Part shown: positions 7,183-14,431 of the stretch, piece by piece
Layout of the letters: every line of letters starts with the position of its first letter
How positions within the stretch are numbered: the stretch's first letter is position 1
Assembly: GCA_017644045.1 (NCBI GenBank)
Contig: JAEPMI010000009.1
Coordinates: 476,430-540,429 of the forward strand
Origin: Deltaproteobacteria bacterium
GTDB taxonomy: Bacteria > Myxococcota_A > Polyangia > Polyangiales > Houyiibacteriaceae
Length of the DNA stretch: 64,000 nucleotides
Direction: 5' to 3'
The notes under the pieces: model-generated
Databases searched by the model: none
Told to the model about the DNA's origin: nothing
What the model saw: the letters and a program-made list of their open reading frames with translations, nothing else
Made by a program: the position numbers and the translations under genes

Positions 7183-8784
7183 CTATCGGGGGTCGGTGGT
7201 GAGGGGGCGGAAGCGGAGGGGGTGGGCGACGTTCTTGACCTGGGCTCGGTCTTCTTGGCCGAAGAGCTCGGGGCGGCCGAGGGTCTCGCAGAAGGCGTCG
7301 CTGCAGAGGATGACGTCGCCGGGGGCGATGCCCTGGAGGCGAGCGGTGTTGTTCATCCCGGAGCTGAAGCCGGTGTAGTCCTCGTTCGGGCCGAAGAGGC
7401 CCACGAAGAGCGGCGCGAAGCCGAGTCCGGTGGAGACGGTGATCGGCGGGTCCAGGTCCTTCAGCTCGGGGAAGTCCGGGTGGTCCTTCATCGCCCGCGT
7501 CAGGTCCCGGATGCGATGGGCCGCGACCGCCGCCTGCTGGCAACGCATGGCGGCCTCCCCCTCGAAGAAGGGCGGACCCCAGAGGCCGATGATGCAGTCG
7601 CCGACCATCTTGTCGAAGACGCCCCCGGTCTCCCAGAGCACGTCCACCGCCTGGCGGCTCCACTCGTCCACCAGCGCGCCGATGCGCTGCGGCTCGCTCA
7701 CCACCTGCTCGCTGATCCGGGTGAAGCCGGAGATGTCGCAGAAGAGGATGGCGACGTCCTCGAGCTTCGGCGAGAGGAAGCGCTCGACGTGATCCTCGTG
7801 CTGCAGGAGCCGCCGCGCGACCGAGGGCGCGAAGAACTGCGTCAGCCGCTTCCACTGGCGGTTGAAGTCGACCACCCGCCGACGAAGCGTGGCCGCGAAG
7901 CGCTGGAGCAGGTCGCGGTCGAAGGTGTTGAAGTCCTCGTGCTTGCTGGTCACCACCAGCCGACCGAGCTGCCGCTGGTCACGCACGCCCGCGAGCAGGA
8001 CCTCCTCGCGGCCGCCGGCGATGCCGAAGCGCTCGAGCAGCGCCCGGGACTCACCAGCGATCAGCGAGGGCCCGTGCACGCGCACGAACTCGTCGATCTC
8101 CATGTCCGGCGAGCGCGACTCGTGGAGCAGCTTGCCATCCTGCATCACCCGGTAGTGGAGGGTCGCACCCCGCAGGTCGTCCTGATGGCGGAAGACCAGG
8201 AAGAGGTCGTCGAAGGAGACCTCCGCGCTCAGCACCTCGAGCGCCCGGTTCACGCCGACCTCGAGCACCGGCTCTTCGAGCGCCTCGCCGAGCGCACGAC
8301 CGATGCGCTCCTTGTTTCGCGCCTGCGCGATCGACGCGAGGTAGTTGTCGAGCTCCTCGCACCACACGTCGAGCAGCCCGGCGACCACGCTCGAGCGCCC
8401 CGGGTCGACCGTGCCGCTCAACACGAGCGCCGCCGAGCCGAAGAGCTCGCCCGCCACGTCCAGCGGCTGGGCCAGGATGGTCTGGTCGCCGACCATCCGC
8501 TGGATTCGCTCGCCCCGGTCGGTCGCGTCCTGGATCTCGTCCGGGTCGAAGGGCAGCGTGCCCCCGTAGCTGAAGTCGCGCAGCTCGAGATTCTCGTCGA
8601 AGGTCCGGACCCACACGAAGTCTGCGCCGGCGTGCGCGGCCAAGAGCGGCAGGATCGAGCGTAGGGTCGGCGCGAGCGAGAGCTTGTCCCGGAGCGCCAG
8701 CTCCAGCGCCTCGTCGGTCGCGTTGTTCAGTCGTTCGCGCGCCTCGAGTGCTTCGAGGCGACCACGGGTCGAATCGTTGGTCAT
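7183..8784 (-). CDS. GAF-like sensor with class III adenylate cyclase domain
   Basis: A 533-residue cytoplasmic signalling enzyme. The N-terminal two thirds resemble one or two GAF-type ligand-sensing domains (residues about 30-330). The class III cyclase domain follows, with VAILFCDISGFTRISE (first metal-binding Asp), GGVFDKMVGDCIIGLWG (Lys fitting adenine specificity, second metal Asp) and MNNTARLQ (the Asn and Arg that stabilise the transition state). It should make cAMP from ATP. The ATG lies 4 bases after the stop of the upstream Ser/Thr kinase gene, so the two form an operon and probably one signalling route. The palindromic element begins immediately after its TAG stop. Confidence 0.9.
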   Translation of the reverse strand: MTNDSTRGRLEALEARERLNNATDEALELALRDKLSLAPTLRSILPLLAAHAGADFVWVRTFDENLELRDFSYGGTLPFDPDEIQDATDRGERIQRMVGDQTILAQPLDVAGELFGSAALVLSGTVDPGRSSVVAGLLDVWCEELDNYLASIAQARNKERIGRALGEALEEPVLEVGVNRALEVLSAEVSFDDLFLVFRHQDDLRGATLHYRVMQDGKLLHESRSPDMEIDEFVRVHGPSLIAGESRALLERFGIAGGREEVLLAGVRDQRQLGRLVVTSKHEDFNTFDRDLLQRFAATLRRRVVDFNRQWKRLTQFFAPSVARRLLQHEDHVERFLSPKLEDVAILFCDISGFTRISEQVVSEPQRIGALVDEWSRQAVDVLWETGGVFDKMVGDCIIGLWGPPFFEGEAAMRCQQAAVAAHRIRDLTRAMKDHPDFPELKDLDPPITVSTGLGFAPLFVGLFGPNEDYTGFSSGMNNTARLQGIAPGDVILCSDAFCETLGRPELFGQEDRAQVKNVAHPLRFRPLTTDPR

Positions 8785-8788
8785 CGGT

Positions 8789-10516
8789 TCAGCCGCTCTC
8801 TTGTTCGAGCTCGTGGAACAGAGGCTGGAGCTCGCTCTTGGACCGGAGCTGGTCGCAGAACTTCCCGGCGAGCTCGATCAGCTTCTTCTCGCCTTCCTGA
8901 GCGTAGGCGCCGCTCTGGACGAGGACCTTCTCGGACTCGGCCTTCCGCGCGTCGTGCTCGGCTTCCATTCGGTCGAGGTTGGTCCGCAGCGCCTTCACCT
9001 GGAACTCGAGATCCTCGACTTCCTTCTTCTTCGCGTCCACCCATCGGCGAGCCTTGAACGAGGCGCCATGGGAGAGGGACCAGCGGTCGAGCGCCTCCGC
9101 GACCTCCCGGAGGGTCTTGGTGAACACCTCGTCCGGGGCCGCGAGCTCCTGGTAGCCGCCGCGCTGCTCGAGCCGTCGGTGCGCTTCGAGGTAGGTCTGC
9201 TTCGCCTGCTCGTCGGCGTCGAAGTAGGGCTGGACCTCCTGCTGCGCCGCGCGGGCCGCCTCGCGCGCCTGCGAGAGGTCCTCGGCGAGCGTCTGCACCG
9301 CGTGACCGAGCCGGGCCCGGGTGTCGCGGGCGTCGCGCTCGAGGAGCTCGAGGTTCCGCTGCTCCTTGAGGCCCTCGTGGCGGGTCTCGTGGACCTTCCG
9401 CAGCGTGTCCCGGATTTGGGCGAGCAGCTCCTGCACGGCCGGGGGCGCACCGCCGCCGGGGTAGGCCCGACCGAGCATCTGCTCGAAGATCGCGGTCCGC
9501 CGTGCCCAGCGCTCGAGGGTGGTCGGCGGCAGGGTCGGCGCGGCGATCGGCCGGCTCGGGGTGTGGACCGGCGGGGCCACCGCCTCGGGCCCGGACTTGG
9601 GCGCGAGGGCCTGGAGCTCCTTGATGACCTGGTGGGCGTCGACCGGACGCTCCTCCGGCTTCTTGGCCATCAGCGAGAGGATCAGCTCCTCGAGCCGGCG
9701 CGGGCACTGCGGCACCGCGTCCGAGGGCTTCGGCGGCGGCTCCTGCATGTGCTTGATGAAGAAGCCGGTGATCTCCTCGGACTCGAACGGGATCTTGCCC
9801 GTGAGCATCTCGTAGAGGATGCAGCCGAGCGCGTAGAGGTCCGCGGCCGGGCCCGCGTCGATCGAGGTGACCCGCTCGGGGGCCATGTACTGCGGGGTGC
9901 CGAAGATCTCGCCCGCGTTGGTGAGCCGGGAGTCGTGCATCGAGCGGGCGATGCCGAAGTCGAGCAGCTTCACGAGCACCCGGCCGGGGCCCGCGTTGGA
10001 GACGAAGATGTTCTCCGGCTTCAGGTCCCGGTGAATCACGTCGAAGTCGTGCGCGCGGGCCAGTCCCCGAGCGATCTGCAGGCCGAGCGCCGCCACGCGC
10101 CCGGGATCCATCGGGCCCTCGGCCACGAAGTCCGAGAGCGGCGCCCCGTCGAGCAGCTCCATGACCAGGAAGACGGCCCCGTCCTCGGTCTCGCCGTGGT
10201 CGTAGATCTCGATGATGTTGGGGTGCGCGAGCTGGGCGGCGTTCTTGGCCTCGCGCCGGAAGCGCTCCCGGAGCGACTCGTTCCGGGCCATCCCGGCCGA
10301 CATGATCTTCACCGCCACCGGCCGGTCCACCAGGGTGTGCCGGGCGCGATACACGGTCGCCATCCCGCCTTCGCCGATGGGCGACTCCACCAGGTAGCGG
10401 CCGGCCAGGGTCCGGCCGATGAACGGGTCCGCCTGCTGCTCGAGCTCGGCGTTGTCCACGAAGCAGCGGTCCTGATCGTCCTGGTACTTCAGGCCGCAGG
10501 TGGGACAGACCTTCAT
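8789..10516 (-). CDS. Ser/Thr protein kinase with zinc-ribbon N-terminus and coiled-coil C-terminus
   Basis: A 575-residue Hanks-type kinase. The start is the ATG of MKVCPTCGLKYQDDQDRC, a zinc-ribbon-like segment. The kinase domain covers about residues 40-300 and has an intact set of motifs: GEGGMATVY loop, VAVK lysine, HRDLKPEN catalytic loop, DFGIA, and GTPQYMAPE. After a Pro-rich linker, about residues 340-575 form long, charged, probably coiled-coil helices; there is no transmembrane segment. It is cytosolic, and the helical tail may bring partners together. It is transcribed with the cyclase gene and divergently from another kinase gene 112 bases away, which implies a shared promoter region. 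Confidence 0.93.
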   Translation of the reverse strand: MKVCPTCGLKYQDDQDRCFVDNAELEQQADPFIGRTLAGRYLVESPIGEGGMATVYRARHTLVDRPVAVKIMSAGMARNESLRERFRREAKNAAQLAHPNIIEIYDHGETEDGAVFLVMELLDGAPLSDFVAEGPMDPGRVAALGLQIARGLARAHDFDVIHRDLKPENIFVSNAGPGRVLVKLLDFGIARSMHDSRLTNAGEIFGTPQYMAPERVTSIDAGPAADLYALGCILYEMLTGKIPFESEEITGFFIKHMQEPPPKPSDAVPQCPRRLEELILSLMAKKPEERPVDAHQVIKELQALAPKSGPEAVAPPVHTPSRPIAAPTLPPTTLERWARRTAIFEQMLGRAYPGGGAPPAVQELLAQIRDTLRKVHETRHEGLKEQRNLELLERDARDTRARLGHAVQTLAEDLSQAREAARAAQQEVQPYFDADEQAKQTYLEAHRRLEQRGGYQELAAPDEVFTKTLREVAEALDRWSLSHGASFKARRWVDAKKKEVEDLEFQVKALRTNLDRMEAEHDARKAESEKVLVQSGAYAQEGEKKLIELAGKFCDQLRSKSELQPLFHELEQESG

Positions 10517-10628
10517 GGCCTCCGACTCTACCAGGGTCCGGCCCGGCAGGGGGCAACGGCTCGGGGGGCAGACCGGATCGCGAGAGCGCCTTTCACTGGA
10601 GCCCGGAGACCGGTATCCTTCGCGGCGC

Positions 10629-11849
10629 GTGCAGCGGCTTGGACGATATGAGCTTCTCCGGAAGATCGCGACCGGCGGAATGGCCGAGATCTTCATCGCT
10701 CGACAGTGGGGAGATGGCGGTTTCCAGCGCGAGGTCGTGATCAAACGCATGCACCCGCACCTCGCCGAGCGCCGCCGGCTGCTCACCGAGTTCTGCGCCG
10801 AGGGCCGCTGGATGGCTCGCATCGAGCATGTCGGTCTGCCGGCCATTCACGACGTTCGCCACGAGGACGGTCAGTGGTACTGCGTGATGGAGCGCCTCCG
10901 CGGGCTCACCCTCGGGGCCGCCCGCCGCCACGAGCGCGAGATGGGCCGCACCATGCGCTGGGAAGCGATCTTCTCCATCGCGATCCAGCTCTGCGAGGCG
11001 CTGCAGGCCGTCCACGACGTCTGCGACGACGACGGCGAGAACTGCGGCCTCATCCACGGCGACCTCGGTCCCGAGAACGTCTTCCTCGGCCGGGACGGTC
11101 GCGTTCGCCTGATCGACTTCGGCCTCGCCACCGACACGGCCGGCCGCCAGACGCTCAAGGGCAGCGACTCCGGCATCCGCGGCACCGTGGGCTACATCGC
11201 CCCCGAGATGATCGCCGAGGTGAACCAGGCGGACCGCCGCGCGGACCTCTACGTCGTCGGCGTGCTCCTCTACGAGCTCACCACCGGTCAGCGGATGGTC
11301 GAAGGCGACGGCATGGCCTACGTGAACGCCGTCCTCGCCGGGCCGCCTCCGCCGCCGTCGAGTCGCACCGACCGTGAGTTCCCGCCGGCCGTCGAGGCCG
11401 TGATCCTGCGCTGCTTGCAGCGCGACCCGGCCAAGCGCTTCACCGACATGCGGAAGCTCCAGCTGGCGCTCGAGAACCTCGCCAAGACGCTGAACCTCCG
11501 CACCGGCACCGACGTGATCGGCACCTACGCCAACGCGTTGCAGCCCGAGAGCGACGAGCCGATCTCGCCGCAGACCGTGCCGCCGCCCTTCGTGGTCGCG
11601 ACCGAAGAAGTCCTCGAGCCCGAGCCGATCGACGACAGCATCCTCTCGGCCGAGGAGCACGGCGCGTTGGTCGCCGACCTCGATCTCTTCTCCGTCAGCG
11701 ACGGCGGCCTCGACGCTCCCAGCTTCGAGGACGAGCTCGAGGAGATCGACGAAGTCTTCGAGGAGCCGCCGCAGACCCAGACCCGACGCCGCCACCCGGG
11801 CATTCCAGACGAAGGCGACTTCGTGGTCGCGTTCAACGACGACGATTGA
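10629..11849 (+). CDS. Ser/Thr kinase-like protein with non-canonical catalytic loop
   Basis: A 406-residue protein starting at GTG (VQRLGRYELLRKIATGGMAE). The kinase fold is complete: EVVIK lysine, LIDFGLA, GTVGYIAPE and the C-lobe DLYVVGVLLYELTTG. The catalytic loop, however, reads HGDLGPEN instead of HRDLKPEN: the Asp and Asn remain, but the Arg and the phosphate-contacting Lys are both Gly. It may be a weak kinase or a pseudokinase scaffold. The C-terminal about 130 residues are acidic and probably disordered (SDEPISPQTVPPPF; FEDELEEIDEVFEE). It is divergent from the zinc-ribbon kinase, so the pair may act together. Confidence 0.85.
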   Translation: MQRLGRYELLRKIATGGMAEIFIARQWGDGGFQREVVIKRMHPHLAERRRLLTEFCAEGRWMARIEHVGLPAIHDVRHEDGQWYCVMERLRGLTLGAARRHEREMGRTMRWEAIFSIAIQLCEALQAVHDVCDDDGENCGLIHGDLGPENVFLGRDGRVRLIDFGLATDTAGRQTLKGSDSGIRGTVGYIAPEMIAEVNQADRRADLYVVGVLLYELTTGQRMVEGDGMAYVNAVLAGPPPPPSSRTDREFPPAVEAVILRCLQRDPAKRFTDMRKLQLALENLAKTLNLRTGTDVIGTYANALQPESDEPISPQTVPPPFVVATEEVLEPEPIDDSILSAEEHGALVADLDLFSVSDGGLDAPSFEDELEEIDEVFEEPPQTQTRRRHPGIPDEGDFVVAFNDDD

Positions 11850-11880
11850 CGCGCGCGTCCAGCGCCGCAGGAGTAGACCC

Positions 11881-12384
11881 ATGTCCCGCATCGAGAGCTT
11901 CGAGGAGTTCTGGCCCCACTACCTCTCCGAGCACCGCGACGCCCGCTCGCGGCGCCTGCACTTCCTCGGCACCACCGGGTTCATCGCCGCCGCCGGCGCG
12001 AGCACCGCGCTCCACCCCGCACGCTTCCCGATGGCCGCCGCCGGCTTCGCGGCGATCATGAGGCACGGGATGATCAAGGAGGCCGAGAAGGCCCCCTTCG
12101 GTCACGTCGCCGCGATGCTCGGCCTCGGCACCCTCGGGTCTCCGCTGACCTTCCCGGCCGGCGTGATCTTTGCGTACGCCTGCGCGTGGGTCGGTCACTT
12201 CAAGCTCGAGAAGAACCGCCCGGCGACCTTCGAATACCCGCTCTGGTCGCTCGCCGCGGACTTCCGCATGTGGAGCCACATGGTGCGCGGTCAGCTCTGG
12301 TCCGGTGACCCGCTCGAGGAGCTCGGGCTCGACGACCCGGCCGACGCGGTGCCCGGTCCCCGTGCTGTCGCCTCGGCTGCCTGA
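11881..12384 (+). CDS. DUF962 (Mpo1-like) membrane protein
   Basis: A 167-residue protein with a good ribosome binding site (GGAG) before the ATG. It opens with ESFEEFWPHYLSEHRD then RRLHFLGTTGF, the DUF962 signature with conserved His residues. Several hydrophobic helices follow, then WVGHFKLEKNRPATFEYP and FRMWSHMVRGQLW near the end. Yeast Mpo1, in this family, is an Fe-dependent dioxygenase acting on 2-hydroxy fatty acids in sphingolipid breakdown; the same chemistry here is possible but unproven. It follows the divergent kinase gene in the same direction with a 31-base gap. Confidence 0.88.
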   Translation: MSRIESFEEFWPHYLSEHRDARSRRLHFLGTTGFIAAAGASTALHPARFPMAAAGFAAIMRHGMIKEAEKAPFGHVAAMLGLGTLGSPLTFPAGVIFAYACAWVGHFKLEKNRPATFEYPLWSLAADFRMWSHMVRGQLWSGDPLEELGLDDPADAVPGPRAVASAA

Positions 12385-12443
12385 TCCGGGCTCCCAGGCT
12401 TCGATCCGATGTGCCCTTGCCTCGCGCACGGCCTTCGATGAGC

Positions 12444-12988
12444 CCGATGTGCTCTTGTTCTCGCACAAAGGCACCAAGAGCACGAAGGTTCACAGAGGGG
12501 TTTGGATATCGCTAGTTGGCGAAGCGGTGGATGCCGTCTCGCATGAGCGGGGCGCCGAAGTTGAGCAGCAAAGCGAGTCGGTAGCCGGAGAGTTTGAGGT
12601 AGGTGAGCGTCTGCCGTCGGTGTGCTGGTGTCAGGGTGTCCAGTGCCTTCAGCTCGACGAGTAGCTTGTCTTCGACTGTCAGGTCGCAGCGGTACGCACA
12701 GCCTAGGTCGAGGCCGCGGTAGCTGGCGTGGAGCGCCACTTCCGTGGCCACGGAAAGCCCCCGCAGCTGCAGCTCATGGATCAGCGCTCGCTGATAGACG
12801 CGCTCCAGCAGCCCCGGTCCCAGGGCCCGATGGACCTGAACCGATGCATCCACCACTTCTCGAGCAACCCCGTTCGCGTCGCGCATGCGCCTTCCTCGGT
12901 CCGCAACGGAACCAGTTGCGGTCCAACCCCAACCCTTTGTGGACCTCCGTGTTCTTGGTGCCTTTGTGCGAGAACAAGGGCACATCGG
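12444..12988. mobile_element. GxxExxY cassette bounded by about 60-bp inverted repeats
   Basis: The left arm (12444-12505) and right arm (12924-12988) are inverted copies: CCGATGTGC, then CTTGTTCTCGCACAAAGGCA, then CCAAG and CACG blocks, with only scattered differences. They enclose one gene, the GxxExxY protein. A third, partial copy of the outer end (CCGATGTGCCCTTGCCTCG, from 12406) lies just outside the left arm. No transposase is present, so movement would need help in trans. No target duplication could be identified. Confidence 0.75.
12512..12886 (-). CDS. GxxExxY protein
   Basis: A 124-residue protein with GPGLLERVYQRALIHELQ, the Gly-x2-Glu-x2-Tyr motif that names the family, and later CAYRCDLTVEDKLLVELKAL, a PD-(D/E)XK-like core in which Asp, Glu and Lys are spaced as in small nuclease folds. 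A nuclease role has been suggested for relatives of this fold but is not established. The gene is the only one between two long inverted repeats, a setting that suggests a dispersed cassette rather than a resident gene. The ATG chosen (MRDANGVAREVV) leaves the right arm outside the coding region. Confidence 0.88.
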   Translation of the reverse strand: MRDANGVAREVVDASVQVHRALGPGLLERVYQRALIHELQLRGLSVATEVALHASYRGLDLGCAYRCDLTVEDKLLVELKALDTLTPAHRRQTLTYLKLSGYRLALLLNFGAPLMRDGIHRFAN

Positions 12989-13040
12989 ACCCAATGAAGC
13001 CCGGGCGCAACTGGTCCCCCTGAGCGACGAAGAGGCCGCC

Positions 13041-13820
13041 ATGCGCACTCATCCCGCTCCGAGCGACGAGCTCGACTGGCTGCGCGACGCCTGGCGTCGC
13101 CTGACTCACACCCTCCCCACCCCGGCCGACGTCGGGCTGCGCGCCGCGGCGTCCTTCGTGGACGGCGTGGTGCCACGCGGTCGCGAGGAGGCCGCGGTGG
13201 TCTGGCTGCTCGGCTGGCGCATGATGCCGCGACCGAAGAACCCGCCCTTCGGCTGCGACTTCTGGGTGCACGCGGCGTGCTCCGAGGTCTACTGCTACTT
13301 CGACGGCCGCGGCTATGGCGACCGGCGGGTGCTCCAGCTCTACGAGCGCTGGGCGCGCTGGCTCCACGCGACCGGTGAGCTGAGTCGGGAGTCGACCGAC
13401 GACCTGCTCGGGGACATCGACCACCACCGACTGGGCGGCGGCTTCCCGCTCAAGCGACCCCCGCGCCCGCGGCCCTTCTCGCCCATCTCCATCGAGCACG
13501 AGGCTCGGCGGCTCTTTCCGGATCCCGGCGAAGCCCGATGGGCCGCGGTCGCCCTGCACGCCACCCTCGCCTTCCTCGACGAGGTCCAGCGCCGCCCCGG
13601 TCGGCTGCACGCGCTCGACCCCGAGGCCTTCGCCCTCGACCTGCGCGCGATGCTCGAGGGGGTCGACGACCCGAACCCGAACGCGCCGTCGCAGATCCTC
13701 GCGACGACCGCGACGCTCTACCGAGAGCTCGCCGGCAGCGCGCCCCTTCCCGCGGACGTCGCAACGACGCTCGCCGATCGACTCGAACGGCTCGCCCTCG
13801 GCTGTCGACCGCGAACCTGA
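13041..13820 (+). CDS. Hypothetical protein
   Basis: A 259-residue soluble protein starting MRTHPAPSDELDWLRDAW after a GAGG ribosome-binding stretch. The frame is open further upstream, into the right repeat of the GxxExxY cassette, so the insertion may have changed the leader of this gene. It has no signal peptide or membrane helix. It is rich in Trp, Arg and Pro, with a Cys/Tyr stretch (CSEVYCYFDGRGYGDRRVLQ). No domain is recognised. It ends 11 bases before the next lipoprotein gene. Confidence 0.65.
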   Translation: MRTHPAPSDELDWLRDAWRRLTHTLPTPADVGLRAAASFVDGVVPRGREEAAVVWLLGWRMMPRPKNPPFGCDFWVHAACSEVYCYFDGRGYGDRRVLQLYERWARWLHATGELSRESTDDLLGDIDHHRLGGGFPLKRPPRPRPFSPISIEHEARRLFPDPGEARWAAVALHATLAFLDEVQRRPGRLHALDPEAFALDLRAMLEGVDDPNPNAPSQILATTATLYRELAGSAPLPADVATTLADRLERLALGCRPRT

Positions 13821-13831
13821 TAGAACGAGCC

Positions 13832-14428
13832 ATGCGCGCTGCGTGGCTCCCTCTCTCGCTGATGCTCATCCTCGCGGGCTGCGACGAGCCGCCGCCCGAG
13901 CCGGTCACCGAGGAGGAACCCGCGCCGCCGGAGCCGGAGCCGCAGGCCGAGCCGCCGGCGATCGGCGCGATCGACGCGCCCGAGTCCGGGCAGGCGAAGG
14001 TGGCGGTGCCCACGCTGAACCAGGGCTTCGAGTTCCCGGTGCAGACCCTCGAGGCGGGCTTCGGTCGCGACGACACCATGGTGCTCGTCGAGCTCAAGGC
14101 CGAGGGCGAAGGCGACCTCTCGGTGCAGCTGACCTTCCACGAGGGAAGCCCGGCGACCGGCGACCACACGGTCGCGGACACCCCGAGCGACGGCGCCACC
14201 ACGGCCGCGGTCGGCGGTACGCAGCTGCGGGTCCTCGGCGGCGAGGTCAGCGTGGATGCGCTCGAAGATCAGCGCATCGCGGGGAGCTTCGACCTCGAGG
14301 TCCGAGAGCCGCGCTCGCCCGAGCCAACCCGACTGCGCGGCCGCTTCGACGCCGCGCGGCACCGCTACTACGACGGTGTGATCGAGCACCAGCGCGCCAT
14401 CCGCGACCAGCTGCGCAACCGACGCTGA
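13832..14428 (+). CDS. Pro/Glu-rich lipoprotein
   Basis: A 198-residue lipoprotein: MRAAWLPLSLMLILAGC with lipobox LAGC, followed by a low-complexity Pro/Glu linker (PPPEPVTEEEPAPPEPEPQ) suited to spanning away from the membrane. A compact beta-rich domain follows (TMVLVELKAEGEGDLSVQLT; IAGSFDLEVREP). The tail is charged and helical. No enzymatic motif is seen. It probably belongs with the preceding gene in transcription and converges on the large secreted peptidase gene with only 3 bases between stops. Confidence 0.7.
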   Translation: MRAAWLPLSLMLILAGCDEPPPEPVTEEEPAPPEPEPQAEPPAIGAIDAPESGQAKVAVPTLNQGFEFPVQTLEAGFGRDDTMVLVELKAEGEGDLSVQLTFHEGSPATGDHTVADTPSDGATTAAVGGTQLRVLGGEVSVDALEDQRIAGSFDLEVREPRSPEPTRLRGRFDAARHRYYDGVIEHQRAIRDQLRNRR

Positions 14429-14431
14429 TCC

